Both the position numbers and the translations under genes were made by a program. The notes under the pieces are model-generated. The model saw only the letters and a program-made list of their open reading frames with translations. It made no database searches and had not been told where the DNA came from. From the NCBI GenBank assembly GCA_040289295.1, contig PSLA01000025.1:1-27414 (forward strand): a stretch of DNA of 27,414 nucleotides. The letters are read 5' to 3'. Origin of the DNA: J051 sp040289295 (GTDB lineage: Bacteria; Armatimonadota; Fimbriimonadia; Fimbriimonadales; ATM1). Shown piece after piece: positions 1-8,366 of the stretch (the stretch's first letter is position 1; every line of letters starts with the position of its first letter).

Positions 1-211
1 TCTCGCCGAGCGTCGCCACGCGAGCCCTCACCTTCGCCGCGTCGCCTGGCAAAAGCCATCGATCTGCCCACGCCAGGAGGAACTCTTCCGGCGAACTGTT
101 GGAGCCCGCCTCTGCAACCACCTCACGCATACCCGCCCAGGTTTTTGCCGAGATCGGGGGCGGTTCTGCAATCAGGTGACTCCGCAAAGCGACCGCCAAC
201 AGCGTGCTCAT
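1..211 (-). CDS. Partial gene, possibly DprA/Smf-like (N-terminal 70 residues)
   Basis: This ORF starts with ATG at 211 and runs off the left edge of the window, so only the first 70 residues are visible. It overlaps the stop codon of the RecQ-PRTase gene by 4 bp (ATGA), which indicates translational coupling and a shared function. The visible part is alpha-helical in character, with the segments LLAVALRSHLI, PPPISAKTWAGMREVV and EEFLLAWADRW. That layout, a helix, a short proline loop with an S-x-x-x-W motif and another helix, resembles the N-terminal helical domain of DprA-like proteins found beside helicases and phosphoribosyltransferases. The diagnostic Rossmann domain lies outside the window, so the family assignment is inference. 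It could instead be an unrelated small helical protein. That it is a real coding frame is supported by the overlap and the unbroken frame. Confidence 0.4.
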   Translation of the reverse strand, partial: MSTLLAVALRSHLIAEPPPISAKTWAGMREVVAEAGSNSSPEEFLLAWADRWLLPGDAAKVRARVATLGE

Positions 212-2265
212 TGCCTCGGCCTCGCGACGGCAAGCGCGAAGGGTACCACGGCAGAGCAACCTGCGCGGCGGAGCTGAATCCCAATCACCGTCATTGTCCA
301 TCCCGAGTCATACACATCATCAAGGAGCAAACAAGGACCCTCAAGGATGTTCACCACCTTGAACGCGCCGGATACATTCTTGTACTGTCGTGTCGAATTC
401 TGCATCTCCTTCTGTTCTCCGGTCTCCCTCACCTTTACAACCGCATCGATAGCTCCGATCCCCAGCGCCTCGGCGAGCCGCTTGGCGAAGTCCGGAACGA
501 GGTTACCACGCTTCAGACTAGGCACCCAGCAGAGCCACTCCGGCTGAATCGGCAACATCCGAATCAATTCTACAGCTGGCGGTATTAACTCGTCCGGGAA
601 GGCTTGACGTGAGTACTTCGCCTCTCGGACCAATCTCCCCCAGCCTGCGTCGTTATACACCGAGAGGGCAGCGCCTTGGGATAGCTGCTCCTGATGAGGA
701 ATTGCCTCCCTGCCGACCCCCTTGACTCCTGGAGGGAAAAACTTCTTCGGGGCAATCACCTGATGGTCGCGCTTCAGGAAATGAATCGCCTCCAAGACTT
801 TTTCACGTGCGGGAACGGGCATTGTCCTCAGGTTGCAATTGTCACACCGCCCACAGTCGTTTGCAGATACATCATCCAGCGCTTCGGCGAGGAAGCGCAT
901 CCTGCATCGACGCGTCTCGATGTACTCATACATCTGGCGCAGTTCCTTCCGTCGCTGCTCGGTGATCTGTTCCGACCTCAAGCGATCGTACTGCCATGTC
1001 GGCATCAACAGTCGAATCTCTCCGTTAGACGCTTTGGAAACCGCGCCTTCGACCTCGAGCAGTTTCAGCGCTTTTTCCATCCGCCACCTCGGTTGGTTGG
1101 TGCGAGAGATAAGCACCTCCATGCTGGCAGGCGACTGCCGCAGCGCTCCGAGCACCTCGTCAAAGCACGCCTTGTCCGGAAAGGCCGAACGAATGAAGTA
1201 GTCGTTGATTTCTTCATCCTCCTCGCCCACCAGTAGCACGCCGTATGCGGCGGAAAGCGCCCGCCCCGCTCGCCCGACCTGCTGATAGTAGTTGATAATC
1301 GAGCCGGGCGCTTGGAAGTGGATAACGAACTCGACGTCGCCCTTGTCGTAGCCCATGCCGAGAGCGGTGGTGGCAACAACACACTTCACCCCGTTCTTCT
1401 CGAAGCGGCGTTCCAGATCCTCTCGACCATCCCTCAGCTCTGAGTGGTACGCGTGTGCGTCGACGCCGTTGAGCCTCAACCACTGAGCGGTCCTTCGAGC
1501 GTCATTGATCGTCAACGCATAGATGATGCCCGTGCCGCGGAATCTCGGGATCATCTTCGCCAGCCAAGCGAGACGTTCCGCCTGATCCCTCATCTTGATG
1601 ACGCTCAGCTTGAGGCTCTCACGCATTAGAGGGCCGCGAACCACCTCCAAGCCCTCACCAAGCTGCGCCCGAATATCGGCGATCACTCGCTCATTCGCCG
1701 TGGCGGTCGTGCACAGTAATGATGTCGCCTTGTCGAGACGTGAGACAGTCTGAATGATGCGCCGGTAATCCGGACGGAAGTCATGCCCCCAATCGCTAAT
1801 GCAATGTGCTTCATCAATCACTAGGAGGCCACACTTCGACTCGAGAAACCCAAGGAGGTCACTGCGAAACTCTGCGTTTCCCAACCGCTCTGGTGAAACC
1901 AGAAGCGCGTCAATCTGTCCTGCTCGCACGGCGTGGGTAAGAGTCGGCCAATCGTCTCGGTTCGTGCTGTCAATGCTTGCCGCCACGACACCGAATCGAC
2001 GAGACATCTCAACCTGGTTGCGCATCAGCGCCAAGAGCGGGCTGACGATCAGCGTCGGCCCCCTTGCCGCGTCGCGAAGCAATCGGGTAGCCACGAAGTA
2101 CACCACGCTTTTGCCCCAACCCGTCCGTTGGACCAGCAGCTGGCGACTTCCGGCGATGAGAACCGACCGGATGGCCTCCCATTGCCCAGGCTGGAACTCA
2201 GCGCTCTCACCGAGGCCCGACCGAAGTACCGCCAAGGCCTGGCTCCTTCCGTGGGAGCCACTCAT
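208..2265 (-). CDS. RecQ-family ATP-dependent DNA helicase fused to a phosphoribosyltransferase domain
   Basis: A 685-residue two-part protein. The N-terminal half is a RecQ-type SF2 helicase: Walker A QRTGWGKS (46-53), DEAH box 151-154 followed by the RecQ signature HCISDWGHDFRP, motif III TTATA (186-190), motif V around 299-306 and motif VI QVGRAGR (329-335). A zinc site with Cys454, 471, 474 and 477 follows, as in RecQ. There is no HRDC domain; residues 500-685 end in a PRPP-binding loop of phosphoribosyltransferases (LLLDDVYDSGWTMT, 646-659), similar to ComF-type PRTases. Known RecQ proteins unwind 3'-tailed and forked DNA; the PRTase part could sense or modify a nucleotide, which is inference. 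The start ATG has a CACAAT -10-like box 6 nt upstream and no Shine-Dalgarno. The stop overlaps the next gene by 4 bp, suggesting a two-gene DNA-processing or defence unit. Confidence 0.9.
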   Translation of the reverse strand: MSGSHGRSQALAVLRSGLGESAEFQPGQWEAIRSVLIAGSRQLLVQRTGWGKSVVYFVATRLLRDAARGPTLIVSPLLALMRNQVEMSRRFGVVAASIDSTNRDDWPTLTHAVRAGQIDALLVSPERLGNAEFRSDLLGFLESKCGLLVIDEAHCISDWGHDFRPDYRRIIQTVSRLDKATSLLCTTATANERVIADIRAQLGEGLEVVRGPLMRESLKLSVIKMRDQAERLAWLAKMIPRFRGTGIIYALTINDARRTAQWLRLNGVDAHAYHSELRDGREDLERRFEKNGVKCVVATTALGMGYDKGDVEFVIHFQAPGSIINYYQQVGRAGRALSAAYGVLLVGEEDEEINDYFIRSAFPDKACFDEVLGALRQSPASMEVLISRTNQPRWRMEKALKLLEVEGAVSKASNGEIRLLMPTWQYDRLRSEQITEQRRKELRQMYEYIETRRCRMRFLAEALDDVSANDCGRCDNCNLRTMPVPAREKVLEAIHFLKRDHQVIAPKKFFPPGVKGVGREAIPHQEQLSQGAALSVYNDAGWGRLVREAKYSRQAFPDELIPPAVELIRMLPIQPEWLCWVPSLKRGNLVPDFAKRLAEALGIGAIDAVVKVRETGEQKEMQNSTRQYKNVSGAFKVVNILEGPCLLLDDVYDSGWTMTVIGIQLRRAGCSAVVPFALAVARPRQ

Positions 2266-2271
2266 GCTGCG

Positions 2272-2277
2272 ATTGTG
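2272..2277 (-). promoter_or_regulatory. -10-like box for the RecQ-PRTase gene
   Basis: CACAAT on the minus strand lies 6 nt before the ATG at 2265. There is no Shine-Dalgarno sequence in between and no recognisable -35 box. It fits the leaderless pattern seen at other genes here but is one of the weaker matches. Confidence 0.35.
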
Positions 2278-2299
2278 GCACGAGGAATCCCGTGGGCGC

Positions 2300-3166
2300 C
2301 TATCGAATTCCGATTACGTAGTCCCCAACGTCCGCGCTGACGCGCCGGGTGAGAGCACCCCCCTCCATGCCGACCGTAACCACCGTAACCCCGCGCTCGC
2401 CGGTGCGCCGCTCAATGCGATAGTTGATGCCCTGCCGATACAGCACGTGCCCGTTCCCCGCCAGCACCACCAACACCGTGTTCGGCGTAACCACGGTGCG
2501 GTTGAGGTAGCGCAGGGCCGAGTCCGCCATCCCCTCATCCCACAGCACCTGTCCGCGGTACATCCCGTCAAGCGCCGCGCCCGGCGGGTGCCCCTGCATC
2601 ATCGCGTCGAAGACGCGCCGGTGAGCCGCGTTGCCCAAGAACAACTCCGGCGGAAGGTCGGCGTCCCTTGGCAGCGCGCCGTAGCCCTCCCTGCTCGCCG
2701 CCGTTACCCAATCGCGCGACACGTTCAACGCAACCATGCGCAGCTTCCGATCCCGACAGTAGGCGAAGATCGGGCGATAGAGCGCGAAGTTGAACCCCCA
2801 CTGGCCCGCCCAATCCGAGCGCTCAAGGAACTCCTCCTCTTCGTACTTGCCGAGGGTCCACTTGTCCAAATGCACCTGCATCGGGCGCTGGTACATCTCA
2901 AGCCCGACGATGACGTTCTTTCCTGCGCGGTCAAGCGCTCCGATAAGAAGCGCCTGCCAGCGATGCGCGTCCGCGCTGTCGTGGTTCTCGCCAATGTACA
3001 CGAACTGCTCGCCTCGGCACCGCTCGGCGAACTGTTCCAAGGTAACGCGCTCGCCCGTTCTCGTGTCAATAAGCGCGTTCATGCGAGCCACAACGGTTCG
3101 CTCCGAGAAGAGTGAAAGTTGGTAAACGTCAACGGTGGCGGCTTGCAACAGCAGCGCAGGAAGCAT
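2300..3166 (-). CDS. ChaN-like protein (haem-binding uptake, PF04187 family)
   Basis: The 288-residue protein carries the hallmark of the ChaN/Cofac_haem_bdg family: YIGENHDSADAHRW (57-70), LEMYQRPMQ, the stretch ERSDWAGQWGFNFALYRP, and near the C terminus AGNGHVLYRQGI. Known ChaN proteins are surface or periplasmic, bind haem and are linked to iron acquisition. Here the N terminus (MLPALLLQAA) is only a short hydrophobic stretch, so export is uncertain; there is no lipobox cysteine, unlike Campylobacter ChaN. The gene starts 27 bp after the ABC importer fusion on the same strand, but a TAAACT box 6 nt before the ATG suggests that it can also be transcribed alone. No other haem or iron transport gene is in the window, so the substrate remains open. 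The start is chosen because of the promoter spacing and the family length. Confidence 0.82.
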   Translation of the reverse strand: MLPALLLQAATVDVYQLSLFSERTVVARMNALIDTRTGERVTLEQFAERCRGEQFVYIGENHDSADAHRWQALLIGALDRAGKNVIVGLEMYQRPMQVHLDKWTLGKYEEEEFLERSDWAGQWGFNFALYRPIFAYCRDRKLRMVALNVSRDWVTAASREGYGALPRDADLPPELFLGNAAHRRVFDAMMQGHPPGAALDGMYRGQVLWDEGMADSALRYLNRTVVTPNTVLVVLAGNGHVLYRQGINYRIERRTGERGVTVVTVGMEGGALTRRVSADVGDYVIGIR

Positions 3167-3172
3167 AGGTGC

Positions 3173-3178
3173 AGTTTA
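3173..3178 (-). promoter_or_regulatory. -10 box for the ChaN-like gene
   Basis: TAAACT on the minus strand lies exactly 6 nt before the ATG at 3166, which would give a leaderless or nearly leaderless mRNA. No Shine-Dalgarno sequence and no clear -35 box are visible. The same hexamer at the same spacing precedes the nitrilase gene. Confidence 0.5.
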
Positions 3179-3193
3179 CCGAACCCGCCCCGC

Positions 3194-5638
3194 CTACCCC
3201 TTCACCGTCGTGAAGCGATACTGCAGCAGCGAGCGAATCTGCAGCACGGTAAACCCGATCAGCATCGCGCCCATCACCCACGCCGCCGCGGTCGCGTAGC
3301 CGAACTTCAAGAACATGAACGCGTTCTGCCATATCTCCAAGCCGAGGGTGTGCGTCGCATAGAGCGGGCCGCCCGCGGTCATGATGAAGATCTGCTCCAT
3401 CGCTTTGAAGCCACCGATGAACGCGCCCAACAGGTTTATCAAAATCAGGGGTCTCAACGCCGGGTAGGTAATGTGAACGATCTTTTGCCACCACGTCGCG
3501 CCGTCGAGGTCGGCTGCCTCATACCTTTCCTCGGAAACGTTCTTCAAAGCCGCCAGGTACAAGATGCTGCCAGGGCCAGCACCCGCCCAGATGCCCGGGA
3601 TCACAACAGACAACATCGCCAAGGACGGATCCCCAAGCCAGTCATGCGTGAACGCGAAGTGCCCGATCGAGGCGCCGAACACATTGTTGAGCACCTCAAT
3701 CCCCGAGTTCAACGCGCTGAACACCGGCGCCAGCAACTGATTCAACAAACCGTGCTCCGACTTGTCGTAGAACTGTCGCCATAGAAAAGCGATTACGATG
3801 CCGCTCGTCATCGCCGGAAGGTAAAAGATTGTGCGGAAGAACACCTTGAAGCGCGGTATCTCATCAAGCGCAAGCGCCAAGAAGAATGGCAGGAAAAACC
3901 CCAAGCCAAGCGTCAAGCCGACGTACAGGATGCTGTTCCACACCCCTTTATAGAACGTCTGCGACGTAAACACGTCAATGAAGTTGTCCAACCCCACCCA
4001 CTGTGGTGGCGTCATGATACGATAGTCTTGGAACGCAATGACCAGTCCTCGGAACAGCGGATAGTACGCCCACACGAGCAGCGTGAGCGCCGCCGGCGCG
4101 AGAAAGATGCCCATGAACGCTACCACACGCCGACGGTTCGCCCCCGCCTCCAGTCCCCAATCTCCAGCGGGCATGGTGCGAAATCGCTGTATCGCTCGCA
4201 CTGTTACCGAAAACGTCGCGATCAACAGCATCACCATGATGCCAAAGGCGAAGCCACGCCGCTTCGCCATAACGTCTTCCGGAACGTAGCCGAGCATCTT
4301 CGTGTTCGTTTCCGCCGCAGCGCGGTTTAGGATCTCCATCACGGGCCGGTCAGGGTTCAAAAGCGCCTCCTGAAGCGGCTGATCAAGCATCACATACAGC
4401 AACTGGCAGTTGCGCCCATAAGGCTCGGGCTTTCCGTTCTCGAATTGTTCTCGACTCGCCTGCACAAGGAGCGGATCAACACGCCGCGCCAACTCGGTGT
4501 ATCCATACTTCTCTAACAAGTCGGGCTGAACCAAGTTCCCCAAACCGAACTCGACGTAGTGCTGCACGGCGATCCTTTCCGCGTTCTCCCCGGCGAAAAA
4601 CAAAATGAACCTCCAACACGCTTCCAGCTTTTTCGGATCTTCGATGCTCGCGTTGATCGCCCACATACCCGCGTTGATTTCGTTCGCCCTGCCTCCGGGA
4701 CCCGCCGGCATGGCAGCCACGCCGATCAGCGCGGGATTCGTCCGAGTACTGTGCAACAGAACGTCGTTCGTGTAGTCGAACCACATCGCCCCCTTGCCGT
4801 TGTCGATGTCTTGACGCCATTGCGTGGATAGGCCCGCCGCCGGGCCGATCGTCTTGCCGTTACGCACCCATTTCTCGAGACATAGCTTGCGGAAAAAATC
4901 CAGGGCCAAAGCCCCAGCCTTAGTGTTGAAACTCGCGACCCATTCCCCGGTCTCGAGGCGAGTCACCGGCTCGCCTCCCGCTTGACGCAGCAGGTTTGTC
5001 CAGTGCCAGCCCTTCCCCTCCATGCCGTTGTTAAACAGAAAACCGTATCGGCCGACGGATGGATCGGTCAGCATCTGCGCGTACCGATAGAACTCGTCCC
5101 ATGTCCTCGGTGGGCGCGATGGATCAAGACCAGCCTGGCGGAAAAAATCTATGCGATAATACAGAGCCATCCCATACTGAATGTACGGAATCGCATAAAT
5201 GCGCCCGTCCAGACTGCGCAACACCTCCAACACCTTGGGCTTGATGCGGTTCAGGATCTCAGGATTGCGCGCAATCAGGTCGTCCAGCGGACGGCAGAAC
5301 CCCTGGTCAATGTAGTTCGTCATCTGGCGAAAGTTCACGTAGAACACGTCCGGCGCAGTGTCACCCGCCATGCTCATCAAAAACGGCGCGTCCGGTTGGT
5401 TGCCCGCCACTTGTAGACCTGCGGCATTCACCACGCGAATGTCTGGGTTCTGGCGGTGAAACTCTTCGAACACCGCGCGGCGCGTGATGCTCGCAGGGTC
5501 AACTGCATCCTTCGGCGGAATGCCCCAACTGTCGTGCGCAATCATGCGGATGGTCGTCACCTCCTGCGCACCCGCGAACACGAAGCAACAGCACCAGAAC
5601 GCCGTCAGCCAATTACGCAAACCGAAGTCGCGCACCAC
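3194..5638 (-). CDS. ABC sugar-type importer: solute-binding protein fused to MalF-like permease
   Basis: A single 814-residue polypeptide joins two proteins that are normally separate. Residues 8-24 form a signal segment ending AGA. Residues 26 to about 450 are a family 1 extracellular solute-binding protein (APDVFYVN, DGRIYAIPYIQYGMALYYR, PPRTWDEFYRYAQML, AGMWAINAS). A membrane helix (462-483) then leads into a MalF-type permease (about 505-814) with several membrane spans and the EAA loop that contacts the ATPase (YEAADLDGATWWQKIVHITYPALRP region, 706-730). The fusion would tether the binding protein to the transporter, outside the membrane. No partner MalG-like permease or ATPase is in the window, so they must be encoded elsewhere. 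Oligosaccharides or polyols are likely cargo by family, but the sequence does not prove it. Two GTG codons in tandem can start it; the first lies 5 nt after a CATAAT box. Confidence 0.88.
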   Translation of the reverse strand: MVRDFGLRNWLTAFWCCCFVFAGAQEVTTIRMIAHDSWGIPPKDAVDPASITRRAVFEEFHRQNPDIRVVNAAGLQVAGNQPDAPFLMSMAGDTAPDVFYVNFRQMTNYIDQGFCRPLDDLIARNPEILNRIKPKVLEVLRSLDGRIYAIPYIQYGMALYYRIDFFRQAGLDPSRPPRTWDEFYRYAQMLTDPSVGRYGFLFNNGMEGKGWHWTNLLRQAGGEPVTRLETGEWVASFNTKAGALALDFFRKLCLEKWVRNGKTIGPAAGLSTQWRQDIDNGKGAMWFDYTNDVLLHSTRTNPALIGVAAMPAGPGGRANEINAGMWAINASIEDPKKLEACWRFILFFAGENAERIAVQHYVEFGLGNLVQPDLLEKYGYTELARRVDPLLVQASREQFENGKPEPYGRNCQLLYVMLDQPLQEALLNPDRPVMEILNRAAAETNTKMLGYVPEDVMAKRRGFAFGIMVMLLIATFSVTVRAIQRFRTMPAGDWGLEAGANRRRVVAFMGIFLAPAALTLLVWAYYPLFRGLVIAFQDYRIMTPPQWVGLDNFIDVFTSQTFYKGVWNSILYVGLTLGLGFFLPFFLALALDEIPRFKVFFRTIFYLPAMTSGIVIAFLWRQFYDKSEHGLLNQLLAPVFSALNSGIEVLNNVFGASIGHFAFTHDWLGDPSLAMLSVVIPGIWAGAGPGSILYLAALKNVSEERYEAADLDGATWWQKIVHITYPALRPLILINLLGAFIGGFKAMEQIFIMTAGGPLYATHTLGLEIWQNAFMFLKFGYATAAAWVMGAMLIGFTVLQIRSLLQYRFTTVKG

Positions 5639-5643
5639 CGCCG

Positions 5644-5649
5644 ATTATG
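5644..5649 (-). promoter_or_regulatory. -10 box for the ABC importer fusion
   Basis: CATAAT on the minus strand lies 5 nt before the first GTG (5638) and 8 nt before the second (5635). It sits in a 46-bp divergent intergenic region shared with the baeRF gene, so there is little room for other control sites. Confidence 0.45.
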
Positions 5650-5670
5650 CAAGGAACGACTAGCCAGCGG

Positions 5671-5676
5671 TATGAT
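5671..5676 (+). promoter_or_regulatory. -10 box for the baeRF gene
   Basis: TATGAT lies 8 nt before the ATG at 5685. The short spacing suggests a leaderless transcript. GAAGAACC between box and start is not a convincing Shine-Dalgarno sequence. Confidence 0.45.
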
Positions 5677-5684
5677 GAAGAACC

Positions 5685-6797
5685 ATGCTCGGTCCTCTGC
5701 AGCAAGCTGTAAACGAGATCCTAACCTTCGGTGGCTCGCCCTGCCTCTCCCTCTACCTGAACACCCACCGTGCCAGCGTGCAGGCCGCCGAAGACCGAAT
5801 CCGCTACAAGAACATGCTCCGCGACGCCGAAGCACTCCTCGGAGACGACGCTTCGTTCCTCGAACCCGCCCGCGCGCTACTCGACGATGAGGAATTCTGG
5901 ACGAACCTGTCCGACTCCGTCGCCATGTTCTGCGCAACCTCATTCTTCAAAGTTGCAAAAGCCCCATTCCCCCTCGCCACCGACCTCGTCGTCGGGCGCC
6001 GATTCTACGTGAAGCCCTTGCTCGGATTAGCCTCCCTGCCTGGCCGCTTCTACGTGCTCGCCCTCAGCCAGGACGTCCAACTATTCGAGTGCACACTCGA
6101 AGGCATCAAGGAGGTAGCCATTTCCGGTGCCGTGCAAAGCCTCAAAGAGTTCAACAAGCGCGAAGGACGCTGGGATGACCTGCAGCAGCATAGTCTCTCT
6201 AACCGAGGGGCGGGCGCGATCTTCCACGGCCAAGGCGCTGGCAAAGACATGCTCGACGAACGACAGGTGAAGTTCTTCCAACAGATCGAGAACGCCGTCT
6301 CTAAACACCTCAACACCAGCCGCGCGCGACTGCTGCTCGCCGGCACGCAGGAAAGCGTCGCCCTCTACGCGAGAATTAACCAGTACCCGCACCTCGAACC
6401 GGAACCGCTTTTAGGTAGCACAAAGCGCACACCGCCCAACGACATCCACCGTCAAGCCTGGAAGTATTTACTGCAGAAACTCGAAACCCAGAAGACCGAG
6501 GCGGTCGAGCGATTTAAACAGTTGCGCGGGTCGGAACGCGCTGTTGACCACCCGGAGGCAGTACTGAAGCAGGCAGCACAAAGAAGAATCAAAACGCTGC
6601 TGGTTGCCCTCGACCGCCACCTGTGGGGGTACTGGGATGAAGAGACCCTCTCAGCCCAGACACTCCAACAGTGGCAAACCGACGCCGAAGACCTCCTCGA
6701 CCGAGCCGCCGTCCTTGCCGCCTCGAACGGCGCAACCGTCTACACCCTCCCCGAAAAGCGAATGCCTTCTGCCCTCGCGGCCGCGAGCCTCTATTAG
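5685..6797 (+). CDS. baeRF family protein (bacterial eRF1/Dom34-like release-factor homologue)
   Basis: The 370-residue protein matches the bacterial archaeo-eukaryotic release factor (baeRF) families: PCLSLYLNTHR (19-29), DRIRYKNMLRDAE (38-50), a segment around 100-128 with RFYVKPLLGL and GRFYVLALSQD, and the HGQGAGKDMLDE stretch (181-192) before a helical region. The last third is an L7Ae-like domain by position. The HGQG motif is not the catalytic GGQ of eRF1, and I see no GGQ, so peptide release activity should not be assumed. By homology the family is expected to act on ribosomes or tRNA, possibly in rescue or hibernation; this is inference. It is followed 51 bp downstream by the Ycf46-like AAA ATPase on the same strand, so they are probably cotranscribed. 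Start ATG agrees with family N termini and with the promoter box 8 nt upstream. Confidence 0.75.
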   Translation: MLGPLQQAVNEILTFGGSPCLSLYLNTHRASVQAAEDRIRYKNMLRDAEALLGDDASFLEPARALLDDEEFWTNLSDSVAMFCATSFFKVAKAPFPLATDLVVGRRFYVKPLLGLASLPGRFYVLALSQDVQLFECTLEGIKEVAISGAVQSLKEFNKREGRWDDLQQHSLSNRGAGAIFHGQGAGKDMLDERQVKFFQQIENAVSKHLNTSRARLLLAGTQESVALYARINQYPHLEPEPLLGSTKRTPPNDIHRQAWKYLLQKLETQKTEAVERFKQLRGSERAVDHPEAVLKQAAQRRIKTLLVALDRHLWGYWDEETLSAQTLQQWQTDAEDLLDRAAVLAASNGATVYTLPEKRMPSALAAASLY

Positions 6798-6848
6798 GCA
6801 ACCCCCCCCCAACCCGGCGGTAGACTTCACCGAATCAGGTGAGAGCCT

Positions 6849-8357
6849 ATGAACGCCAGGGCTGAAATCGAAGTCCTCCTCCGGGCCAAGTATCCCATCC
6901 TTTACATCCTTACATGGGAGGAAGAGAGGGCCGCCCAGGCTGTCGAAGAGGTCGCGGCGGAACTGCACCGATCGGTACACCGCTGGACGCTCACCCGCGG
7001 ATTCCGCCCCCCGGTTCCTCAGCGCAACCCCGAACCGAAGCAGCACCTCGCCCCCGAGCTTGAGGCTGTGGCACAGATGCACGGTGCCCCGGAGAACGCC
7101 GTCTGCCTCCTGCAGGACTTCCACCATTGGCTCAGCGATGTCAGGGTCACCCGCTTCCTGCGCGACCTCGCTACCAGCCTCCGAGGCAAGAACCAGTGCA
7201 TCGTCATTACCGCGCCCGTCCTGCGATTGCCGGTCGAACTCGAGAAGGACGTTACCGTCGTGGACTTTGGCTTGCCGAACGAAGAGGAGATCGGAGAAGT
7301 GTTAGACAGCCTTATGCTTGCGCTGCAAGGGCGAACGGACCTCGACCTCCTCCTCAGCCCCGAACGGCGTGAGGAGATCGTCAAAGCCTGCTCCGGTCTT
7401 ACGCTCGACGAGGTCGAGTCGGTCTTCTCGCGAAGCCTCGTGGAAAAGAAAGCGCTGGATCACGATGTCATCCTTGAACAGAAGAAACAGATCATCCGAA
7501 AGTCGGGTCTGCTTGAGTACTACCCCGCGAGCGAATCGCTAAAAGAAGTGGGCGGTATGGAGTACCTGAAGGAGTGGCTTCGCAAACGAGCCAAGAGCTT
7601 CACCTCACCAGCGCGCGACTTCGGTCTTCCCGCACCAAAGGGCGTGCTGCTGCTCGGGGTACAGGGCTGCGGCAAGTCGCTCGTTGCCAAGGCGATCGCG
7701 AGTCACTGGAACCTTCCGATGCTCCGCATGGACGTTGGACGCATTTTCGGAAGCTTGGTCGGACAAAGCGAACAGAACGTGCGGCGCGCCATCCAGGTTG
7801 CCGAGGGCGTGGCGCCGTGCGTGCTGTGGGCTGATGAACTCGAGAAGGCCTTCGCCGGCCTGCAAGGGAGCGGCTACAGCGACAGCGGCACGACCGCCCG
7901 CGTCTTCGCCACTTTCCTCACATGGATGCAAGAAAAGACCGCTCCTGTCTTCCTCGTCGCCACCGCAAACGACGTTACCAAACTCCCGCCCGAACTGCTG
8001 CGAAAGGGGCGCTTCGACGAGATGTTCTTCATTGACCTACCCGACTCCGGGGAGCGTGAGGAGATCTTCCGCATCCACCTTCGCAAGCGAAAACGCGACC
8101 CAGAGCAATTTGACCTCGACAACCTAAGCCGCATCACCGCCGGATTCAGCGGCGCGGAGATCGAGCAGGCTGTGGTCGACGCGCTCTTCACAGCGTTCGA
8201 CGCGGGTCGCGACCTCGCGCAAGAGGATCTTGAAGCGGAAGTAACGAGCACCGTTCCTCTGAGTGTGATGATGAGTGAGGAGATTCAGCAGTTGCGAGAG
8301 TGGGCGCGACTCCGTGCCCGCCCGGCAGGTAGGAACGACGATCAGTGTGACGACTGA
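6849..8357 (+). CDS. Ycf46-like AAA+ ATPase
   Basis: The 502-residue protein begins with the typical Ycf46 opening (LLRAKYPILYILTWEEERA, residues 10-28), followed by a degenerate N-terminal ATPase-like domain and an active C-terminal AAA+ module: Walker A GVQGCGKS (about 270-277), Walker B VLWADELEK (about 324-332) and an arginine-finger region with RKGRFDE (about 384). The Walker A wording with QGCGKS is characteristic of Ycf46 of cyanobacteria and plastids and its bacterial relatives. Its molecular job is poorly known; roles in photosynthesis or CO2 use in cyanobacteria cannot be carried over here. A Shine-Dalgarno-like AGGTGA lies 8 nt before the ATG, unlike the leaderless first genes, which agrees with a position inside an operon behind the baeRF gene. 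It ends 9 bp from the convergent reductase gene, with no obvious terminator. Confidence 0.85.
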   Translation: MNARAEIEVLLRAKYPILYILTWEEERAAQAVEEVAAELHRSVHRWTLTRGFRPPVPQRNPEPKQHLAPELEAVAQMHGAPENAVCLLQDFHHWLSDVRVTRFLRDLATSLRGKNQCIVITAPVLRLPVELEKDVTVVDFGLPNEEEIGEVLDSLMLALQGRTDLDLLLSPERREEIVKACSGLTLDEVESVFSRSLVEKKALDHDVILEQKKQIIRKSGLLEYYPASESLKEVGGMEYLKEWLRKRAKSFTSPARDFGLPAPKGVLLLGVQGCGKSLVAKAIASHWNLPMLRMDVGRIFGSLVGQSEQNVRRAIQVAEGVAPCVLWADELEKAFAGLQGSGYSDSGTTARVFATFLTWMQEKTAPVFLVATANDVTKLPPELLRKGRFDEMFFIDLPDSGEREEIFRIHLRKRKRDPEQFDLDNLSRITAGFSGAEIEQAVVDALFTAFDAGRDLAQEDLEAEVTSTVPLSVMMSEEIQQLREWARLRARPAGRNDDQCDD

Positions 8358-8366
8358 GCATCCGCC

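Noticed and set aside
1799..3115. A 438-residue plus-strand ORF across the RecQ and ChaN-like genes
   Set aside because: It is a mirror frame of two well-supported minus-strand genes in GC-rich DNA, rich in Arg/Pro/His, with no recognisable motif.
6802..6810. Run of nine C between the baeRF and Ycf46-like genes, considered as a phase-variable tract
   Set aside because: It lies outside coding sequence, well upstream of the Shine-Dalgarno and outside any visible promoter; nothing indicates switching.
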